Under the pieces are notes generated by a model. The model saw only the letters and a list, made by a program, of their open reading frames with translations, had not been told where the DNA came from and ran no database searches. A DNA stretch of 28,096 bases from an uncultured Eubacteriales bacterium (GTDB lineage: Bacteria > Bacillota > Clostridia > Oscillospirales > Oscillospiraceae). Shown piece after piece: positions 23,023 to 28,096 of this stretch (positions within the stretch are counted from its first letter, which is position 1; each line of letters starts with the position of its first letter). Made by a program: the position numbers and the translations under genes. Location of the stretch: NCBI GenBank assembly GCA_900549495.1, contig UROL01000003.1, positions 1 through 28,096 of the forward strand. The letters run 5' to 3'.

Positions 23023-24282
23023 TTATTTTTTCACTGCATCCCAATAGGCCTTGGAGGCCTGCTCCAGCTTATTGGGGCCGAATTCGTAGTAGTGCTTACC
23101 CACCAGGGCATCCGGCAGGTATTGCTGCTGCACCCAGTGGTTGGGGAAATCGTGGGGATACAGGTAGCCCTGCTCCCGCTCCATGGTATAGGTATCGGCG
23201 TGGACGTTTTGCAGGTGCCGGGGGAAGTCCCCGCCCAGGCCCTTGCGTACATCCTCCAAGGCGGCATCCAGCGCCAGGTGGCCGGAATTGGACTTGGGGG
23301 AGGTGGCCATCAACACGGCGGCATCCCCCAGGGGGATTCTGGCCTCGGGCATTCCCAGCATCAGGGCCATATCCACGCAGGACTTCACAATGGGCAGAAT
23401 TTGGGGGAAGGCCAGCCCCACATCCTCTGCCGCAATGACCATCAGCCGCCGACAGGCGGACTGCATCTGCCCCGCCTCCAGGAGCCTTGCCAGGTAGTGG
23501 CAGGCGGCGTCCGGGTCGGAGCCCCGGATGCTCTTTTGCAGGGCGGAGAGCAGGTCATAATAGTTATCCCCTGCCCGGTCGGCCCGCATGGCGCTTTTCT
23601 GGGTGACGGCCTTGGCATCCTCCAGGGTCAGGGGAAGTTTGTCCCCTGCCGGGATACCGGCGGAGAAGAGCACCTCCACCGCATTCATGGCCTTGCGTAG
23701 GTCGCCGCCGCAGGCCCCGGCGATGTATTCCAGCGCTCCCTCCTCCGGCTGGGCCGTCAGGGCCGTGCGCTGCTCCATATACGAAACCGCCCGCTTCACC
23801 GCCTGCAATGCAGCGGCGGCGGAAATCTGCTTGAATTCAAACACCGTGGAGCGGCTGAGAATGGCGTTGAAGACATAGAAATAGGGATTCTCCGTGGTGG
23901 AGGCAATCAGGGTAATTTTTCCGTTTTCGATGTATTCCAGCAGGGATTGCTGCTGCTTTTTGTTGAAGGACTGAATCTCGTCCAGGTACAGCAGCACTCC
24001 GTTGGGGGCCATGAAGGTATCCAGCTGGGCCACGATTTCCTTCACATCCGCCGTGGAGGCTGTGGTGGCGTTGAGCTTAAACAGGGTGCGGTTGGTCTGC
24101 TGGGCGATGATATTGGCCACGGTGGTCTTGCCTGTGCCGCTGGGGCCGTAGAAGACCATATTGGGAATTTTCCCGGATTCAATCAGGCGGCGCAGCACCG
24201 CCCCCGGCCCCAGAATATGCTCCTGCCCGAACACCTCGTCCAGCGACTGGGGCCGCAGCAGGTCTGCCAGCGGCTGATACAT
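23023..24282 (-). CDS. rarA: Replication-associated recombination protein A (RarA/MgsA)
   Basis: AAA+ ATPase of the clamp-loader-like RarA/MgsA/WRNIP1 family that acts at stalled replication forks; 419 residues. Walker A GPSGTGKTT (46-54), Walker B LLYLDEIQSFNKKQQQ, sensor 1 in IASTTENP, the arginine-finger-like ILSRSTVFEF segment and the C-terminal oligomerisation region (HYLARLLEAG; DFPNHWVQQQYLP) are all present. The ATG at 24282 follows GAGGAGG by seven bases; upstream in-frame starts at 24300 and 24354 lie inside or before the promoter and are rejected. A promoter lies just upstream. Transcribed with the DUF951 gene. Confidence 0.96.
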   Translation of the reverse strand: MYQPLADLLRPQSLDEVFGQEHILGPGAVLRRLIESGKIPNMVFYGPSGTGKTTVANIIAQQTNRTLFKLNATTASTADVKEIVAQLDTFMAPNGVLLYLDEIQSFNKKQQQSLLEYIENGKITLIASTTENPYFYVFNAILSRSTVFEFKQISAAAALQAVKRAVSYMEQRTALTAQPEEGALEYIAGACGGDLRKAMNAVEVLFSAGIPAGDKLPLTLEDAKAVTQKSAMRADRAGDNYYDLLSALQKSIRGSDPDAACHYLARLLEAGQMQSACRRLMVIAAEDVGLAFPQILPIVKSCVDMALMLGMPEARIPLGDAAVLMATSPKSNSGHLALDAALEDVRKGLGGDFPRHLQNVHADTYTMEREQGYLYPHDFPNHWVQQQYLPDALVGKHYYEFGPNKLEQASKAYWDAVKK

Positions 24283-24309
24283 GGCAGCGCCTCCTCTCAT
24301 TTTCTTCGC

Positions 24310-24337
24310 ATTATAGCACAAATTTGCGAAAATGCAA
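24310..24337 (-). promoter_or_regulatory. Promoter of rarA
   Basis: On the minus strand TTGCAT (24337-24332), a 16-base spacer, then TATAAT (24315-24310). Confidence 0.65.
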
Positions 24338-24352
24338 CGTATTTTCCGGCAC

Positions 24353-24380
24353 AAAAAAGGATGCGGGAAGCCGCATCCTT
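24353..24380 (-). terminator. Terminator after the small membrane peptide
   Basis: A 10-bp stem (24357-24366 with 24371-24380) with loop CTTC on the minus strand, followed there by six T. Confidence 0.9.
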
Positions 24381-24386
24381 TGGGGG

Positions 24387-24530
24387 TTATTTCTTCCTTC
24401 GCTCTGCATAGCGCCGGAGATATTCCATTTGCTCTTTATCCTCCTGGGCACGGCTTTCTCCGTCTCCCGAGGCCGCCAGCAGCAGATACATCAGCCCCGC
24501 CACCGGGAGCAGGCAGGCAAGCAGCACCAT
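24387..24530 (-). CDS. 47-residue single-helix membrane peptide
   Basis: An open frame from an ATG at 24530 to TAA at 24387. The product has one hydrophobic helix (about residues 2-20, LLACLLPVAGLMYLLLAA), a GDGES turn, then a charged tail rich in Lys, Arg and Glu. That is the pattern of a one-pass small protein with its tail in the cytoplasm. It is preceded by GGATGGAGAA, a fair ribosome site, and followed seven bases later by a strong terminator, which supports it as a real last gene of the cpsB transcript. No known family was recognised. Confidence 0.6.
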   Translation of the reverse strand: MVLLACLLPVAGLMYLLLAASGDGESRAQEDKEQMEYLRRYAERRKK

Positions 24531-24583
24531 TTCTCCATCCCCCCTGGGGCAGTATATGCACCGGGAGGAAAAAAATACTCTGC

Positions 24584-25255
24584 TTACAGCCCCAGCAGCT
24601 CCCGGGCGAAGTCTCCGGCAGCGGCCATGGCCTCTTGGGGCACCAGGTTCCAGTTGGGCTTGCGCTCGTCCAGGTTGTGGGAGTCGGAGCCAATGAGCTG
24701 GAATTCGTCCCGGGCCAGCATCTTCATGGCCTTGCGGCGGCCCAGGAGACCGGCGAAGTGCGAGCAGTTCACCTGCATCAGGATGCCATGCTCCCGCAGC
24801 TCTTCCCAGGTCTTCTTGTCCCGGCAGAAGGAGCTGTAGCGCTCAATGTGGGCCAGCACCACCTGGATGCCCCGCCAGCCGTTCAGCTCCAGCACCGTGC
24901 GGATAACCCGCTTGTCCCAGGGGAAGAAGGGCATTTCCAGCAGCAGCACGCCGGTATCGCCGATGCACAGGGAGCCTATGTCCTCTGCCCTGTCCATATT
25001 GTCGAAATACTGCACCTCTGCGCCCAGCAGCAGCTGGGGGCAGCCCTCGTCCAATGCGGCGCTGAGCCTTTGGAAGGACTGGCTGCGGCGCTCCAGGAAC
25101 CGGGCGGGAGCGTTCTGGCGGGCATAGAAATGGGGGGTGAGCACCACGGTCTCAATCCCCTGCTCCCGCTCCATGCGGAGCATGGCAAGGCTCTGCTCTA
25201 CGTCCTTGCTCCCGTCGTCCATGCCGGGCAAAATATGTGTATGGAAGTCAACCAT
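24584..25255 (-). CDS. CpsB/YwqE-type tyrosine phosphatase, PHP fold
   Basis: Manganese-dependent protein-tyrosine phosphatase of the polymerase-and-histidinol-phosphatase fold; 223 residues. Members dephosphorylate bacterial tyrosine kinases that control capsule or exopolysaccharide export. Metal ligands seen: DFHTHILPGMDDG (3-15), the TPHFY histidine, GAEVQYFD, AHIERY and the late SDSHN. The ATG at 25255 follows GGGGGAAC. A promoter and a roughly 70-base leader precede it. No kinase or polysaccharide genes lie in the window, so the partner is unknown. A small membrane peptide gene lies 53 bases downstream in the same transcript. Confidence 0.9.
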   Translation of the reverse strand: MVDFHTHILPGMDDGSKDVEQSLAMLRMEREQGIETVVLTPHFYARQNAPARFLERRSQSFQRLSAALDEGCPQLLLGAEVQYFDNMDRAEDIGSLCIGDTGVLLLEMPFFPWDKRVIRTVLELNGWRGIQVVLAHIERYSSFCRDKKTWEELREHGILMQVNCSHFAGLLGRRKAMKMLARDEFQLIGSDSHNLDERKPNWNLVPQEAMAAAGDFARELLGL

Positions 25256-25333
25256 TTTCCGTTCCCCCTTACCGGGCGCCTCCCGGGTGTTTCCTGCCCA
25301 ATGGAGCGGGCAGGGCCGAATGTAATTCTATAT

Positions 25334-25362
25334 ATTCTACACAAACGACCACGTTTTGTCAA
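25334..25362 (-). promoter_or_regulatory. Sigma-A promoter of the CpsB-type gene
   Basis: On the minus strand TTGACA (25362-25357), a 17-base spacer, then TAGAAT (25339-25334). The spacer holds AACGTGGTC. Confidence 0.8.
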
Positions 25363-25431
25363 ATAGAATTCTCTCCCCTGAACGTGTGCATTTTTTTCGC
25401 ATTCTTTTAGCAAATTTTCCCAAGGTAAAAA

Positions 25432-25460
25432 TTGACAGTCCCATGGGCCGGTGCTATAAT
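25432..25460 (+). promoter_or_regulatory. Consensus sigma-A promoter of the PilZ-type gene
   Basis: TTGACA (25432-25437), a 17-base spacer containing CCCATGGG, then TATAAT (25455-25460). AACGTGGTC follows immediately at 25461-25469. Confidence 0.85.
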
Positions 25461-25512
25461 AACGTGGTCTCCGTATACATTTTTTTACAACACGAGAAAT
25501 GGGGTGACCGGA

Positions 25513-26055
25513 ATGGCCGGTGAACTTCGCATAAAAGCCGGTACCAAGCTGCGCATGGCGCTGGACGTGCCCATTGGCCAGACGCCGGATTTTTGCCTGG
25601 TATGCACCTTTGTAAAGGCCCTGGACACGGCATCGTTTTTGATTTCCATCCCCATGCAGGGGGGAACGACCCTGCCCCTGGACGAAGAGCAGAAGCTGCT
25701 GATTTGCTTCGGCTCCGGGGCGGATATGCAGATTGTGGCGGGCTATGCCGACGATATCGTGAAAGAGGGCATCCGCCGCTGCTGGAAAATCCGCCGGGTC
25801 TCCGAGCAGCGCCAGTTCTTCCGCCGCAGTGACGAGCGTCTGCGGGCCACCATCCCTATCCAATATACCCAGCCCACCTGGCCCGCCAACGAAGACGGCG
25901 TTATCCCCCCGGAAGAGGGCCGAGAACCAAATCATTCTGGCCAATTTCTTCACCCAGGCGGTCAGTGTCACCACTACCAACAGCAATCTGCTGATGTCCG
26001 GCAGCAACAACACCCTTGGCGCAACTCTGAAAGCCACCATTGGATTTGCAAGTGA
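25513..26055 (+). pseudogene. PilZN/PilZ (YcgR-like) gene, truncated at a junction
   Basis: From the ATG at 25513 the first roughly 100 residues resemble the N-terminal domain of YcgR-like c-di-GMP effectors. They are followed by RRVSEQRQFFRRSDERLRATIPIQY, where an RxxxR-like motif opens the PilZ domain. The rest of PilZ, including the DxSxxG motif, is missing. From about residue 135 the frame turns into Gln/His/Arg-rich nonsense and stops at 26055. In the same stretch another frame becomes protein-like and runs on to 27037. So the gene appears cut and joined out of frame to another. The intact family is about 220 residues. It has a strong promoter, suggesting the parent gene was active. Deletion, frameshift or assembly chimera cannot be separated here. 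Confidence 0.6.
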
Positions 26056-27037
26056 CACGGCGGCCCAGCTCTTCCGGGACTATGGCAGCAACAAGCAGCT
26101 GCACCAGCGGTTTGACCTGGTGCTAAAGCTATGCCAGGGAACCAGCGAAACCCAGGCCAGCCTGGCCAGCGGAACCACCCTACAGGTGACCTATCGGAAA
26201 AATGACACCGTCATAAGCACCGCCACCGTACCGGTAAGCGGCAGCGCAGCCAAGCTGACCTTCCCCGGAGACGGCATTCAGGTCAGTGAGCTGACCGGTA
26301 ACCTGACCCTGGAGGCCCAGGTTCTGCTGACCTACACCGACCCCGGCATCCTACAGCAGTTCCCCGCCCGGGGCACCGACGATGCCAGCACCGGCATTCT
26401 GGTGTGCGCCAACTCCTATCTGGCCTACTCCGCCCCCTCGCTGGCCCAGAGCAGCTCCCCAATATCTGCCGCTGACGGCAACAATCGCCGCTACTACCGG
26501 CAGGAGACCGGTGCCACCAGATTGCACTATGTGGCCACCGGCTCCAACCGCCTGAACCAGCTGGGCATCAATGCCCTGGAGCCCGGTGAGGCTGCTGCCA
26601 TCGACTCCTCTGCCCAGTATGTGCTAAGCTCCCTGAACGCCGCCACCCAGGCCGCCACACTGCGCTGCACCGTAACGCTGCAACGCAAAACGGACGACGG
26701 CAGCTATCAGGATGCAGCCGTCCCCTTCCAGGCCACCATTGGCGCCACCGTGGTGGGCAGCGACGGAAGCACTCATGAATTCCCGGCACAGAAGGAAAAG
26801 GCCGTAGATTTTGCGCTGCCAAAGGGCATTGACAACAGCATTCCCATCCAGATTCCCGTGACTCTCCACATTGACACCGGCAGCGCCCTAGAAAGCGCCG
26901 GCGGCTACTACGCCAACTACCGTGTTGTGCTGACAGCCCAGCTGCTGAGCAAGAGTGGGGTCCCCATCCCCAACTCCCAGGCCAGCGACTACATTGTGTA
27001 CACCAACGCCAAGATTGTCACGGAGCTTATCCGGTAA
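25829..27037 (+). pseudogene. C-terminal portion of a large surface-type protein, no start of its own
   Basis: The open frame continues to 27037, but its protein-like part begins only at about 25913 (KRAENQIILANFFTQ); earlier codons are the PilZ gene read in a wrong frame. The roughly 370 plausible residues are rich in Ser, Thr, Ala and Asn, with beta-strand-like segments and few charges, and end in a YIVYTNAKIVTELIR-type tail. No signal peptide, sorting motif or anchor was found. This looks like the end of a long extracellular repeat protein. I do not recognise the family. A GTG at 25829 exists but has no ribosome site. A terminator lies just beyond. It may be expressed only as a fragment, if at all. 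Confidence 0.5.
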
Positions 27038-27063
27038 CCCCGGAAAATATCCCCCAAACGCAA

Positions 27064-27114
27064 AACTCGCAGCAGCCGGATTTCCAATGTCCCGGCTGCT
27101 GCGAGTTGTTTTTT
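27064..27114. terminator. Bidirectional terminator between the surface-type frame and the MATE gene
   Basis: A perfect 16-bp stem (27064-27079 with 27092-27107) with a 12-base loop, followed by GTTTTTT on the plus strand. The A-rich run before it gives Ts on the minus strand. Confidence 0.9.
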
Positions 27115-27118
27115 GAAG

Positions 27119-28096
27119 TTACATGGCCTCGTAGTTGATTTTCTTTTTCCAGATTCCGGAGCGGTAGGCAAGGAAATGCATTCCGGCACCCAGTACCCAG
27201 GTGATCAGCAGGGAGCCAAACAGGGCCTCGGGGCGGCCATTGGGGTATGCGTCGCAGCGAGTCAGCGCCGCCATGCCATAGGCCAGGGGCAGCCGCAGCA
27301 GCACCGTGGAAATCAAACTCAGCCACATGGGGGTCACCGTGTCCCCCGCCCCCCGCATGACGCCGCCCAGCACCTGGCTGACTGCCATGGCAATATAACC
27401 GGCAGCCAAAATGCGAAGCATCCAGGCGGACAAATCAATCAGCGCCTCTGTCTGGGTAAACAGGTGCATGAGATTGCGCCCGAATAGGAGCAGCAGCAGA
27501 GTAATTGCCGCAGAGGTGCCCACCGACAGGAGGATACCCTGCCTGGCTCCCTCCTCCACCCGCTTCAGCTTCCCGGCACCCACATTCTGCCCGGAGTAGA
27601 CACTCATGGCATTGCCGAAGGTCATGTTGGGCATCATGGCAAAGCCGTCCACCCGCATCACAATGACGTTGCAGGCAATGACCATCTCCCCCAGAGAATT
27701 TGTCAGGGTTTGCACCACCAGCATGGACACGGAGAAAATCGCCTGGGTAATACCGGAGGGAATGCCCACCTGGATAATCCGCATGGCGCAGTCCTTGGTC
27801 AGGCGCAGATGCTCCCGCCGCAGGCGGAACACATCGGTCATATGGGCAAGCCGCCAGTAGCAGCAGACTGCGGAGATAATCTGGGCGATAATTGTGGCCA
27901 AGGACACACCGGCAACCCCCATACCCAGTCCCGCCACAAACCAGATATCCAAAAAGATATTCAGCACAGTGGCAACAATCAAAAACGCCAGGGCGGACAG
28001 GGAGTCCCCCAGCCCCCGCAAAATTCCGGAGAGGATATTATAAAAGGTAAATCCCGCCGCCCCCAGGAAGAAGATAACCAAATAGTCCCGGCACCA
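27119..28096 (-). CDS. MATE-family multidrug/Na+ or H+ antiporter, 5' partial
   Basis: Membrane exporter of the MATE family, about 325 residues visible; the frame stays open to the window edge (the codon near 28081 is an internal TTG, not a start), so roughly the first third is missing. About nine hydrophobic helices remain. Family-typical pieces: ILSGILRGLGDS, a GLGMGVAGVSLATIIAQ segment, the GIPSGITQAIFSVSM run and the repeated GGVMRGAGDTVTPMW near the C-terminus. Substrate cannot be predicted. It converges on the surface-type frame across a shared terminator. No regulator lies within view. Confidence 0.92.
   Translation of the reverse strand, partial: WCRDYLVIFFLGAAGFTFYNILSGILRGLGDSLSALAFLIVATVLNIFLDIWFVAGLGMGVAGVSLATIIAQIISAVCCYWRLAHMTDVFRLRREHLRLTKDCAMRIIQVGIPSGITQAIFSVSMLVVQTLTNSLGEMVIACNVIVMRVDGFAMMPNMTFGNAMSVYSGQNVGAGKLKRVEEGARQGILLSVGTSAAITLLLLLFGRNLMHLFTQTEALIDLSAWMLRILAAGYIAMAVSQVLGGVMRGAGDTVTPMWLSLISTVLLRLPLAYGMAALTRCDAYPNGRPEALFGSLLITWVLGAGMHFLAYRSGIWKKKINYEAM

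Noticed and set aside
1..28096. CRISPR array, transposase or prophage genes
   Set aside because: No regularly spaced repeats, no transposase or integrase motifs, no phage structural genes found.

Overview
The window looks like a chromosomal piece of a GC-rich, Gram-positive, endospore-forming Clostridia species, probably an Oscillospiraceae-type gut bacterium. The evidence is the spoIIGA-sigE pair, a class B sortase, near-consensus sigma-A promoters with 17-bp spacers, strong AGGAGG ribosome sites, and protein families typical of that group. No phage, transposase or CRISPR array was seen. The species is not determinable from the window.

Layout. 1-2628 (+): an ABC exporter pair (ATPase cut by the window edge, plus a permease). 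2663-2947: an intergenic hairpin-rich repeat element. 2977-4350 (-): a UraA/PyrP-type uracil permease behind a leader with two hairpins. 4581-14067 (-): a nine-gene operon for cell-wall amino-sugar salvage. In transcription order it is sugar-binding protein, two ABC permeases, tandem GNAT acetyltransferase, PIG-L-type deacetylase, MurQ etherase, alpha/beta esterase, NamZ and NagZ. 14282-15825 (+): a divergent RpiR/MurR-type regulator and a DUF624 (YesL-like) membrane protein. 15864-17702 (-): glmS. 17899-18546 (+): a UPF0126/TRIC-type channel. 18593-19765 (-): a RodA/FtsW-type glycosyltransferase. 19936-20823 (-): sortase B. 21026-21111 (+): tRNA-Leu(CAA). 21163-22601 (-): spoIIGA-sigE. 22818-24282 (-): rarA and a DUF951 protein. 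24387-25255 (-): a 47-residue membrane peptide and a CpsB/YwqE-type PHP phosphatase. 25513-27037 (+): a PilZN/PilZ gene start joined out of frame to the tail of a surface-type protein. 27119-28096 (-): a MATE transporter cut by the window edge.

The most interesting part is the salvage operon. NagZ and NamZ have no signal peptides, so GlcNAc-MurNAc fragments would be imported whole by the ABC system and cut in the cytoplasm. Bacillus subtilis instead digests outside the cell and imports MurNAc through a PTS. Here MurQ would convert MurNAc-6-phosphate to GlcNAc-6-phosphate, but no MurNAc kinase is encoded nearby. The acetyltransferase, deacetylase and esterase look like tools for handling N-deacetylated or O-acetylated fragments; that is inference. 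Adjacent glmS and rodA also concern wall synthesis.

Other points worth a check are the PilZ/surface-protein junction, the hairpin element, an altered catalytic motif in the deacetylase, a binding protein without a lipobox, and a CCCATGGG palindrome seen at three start regions.
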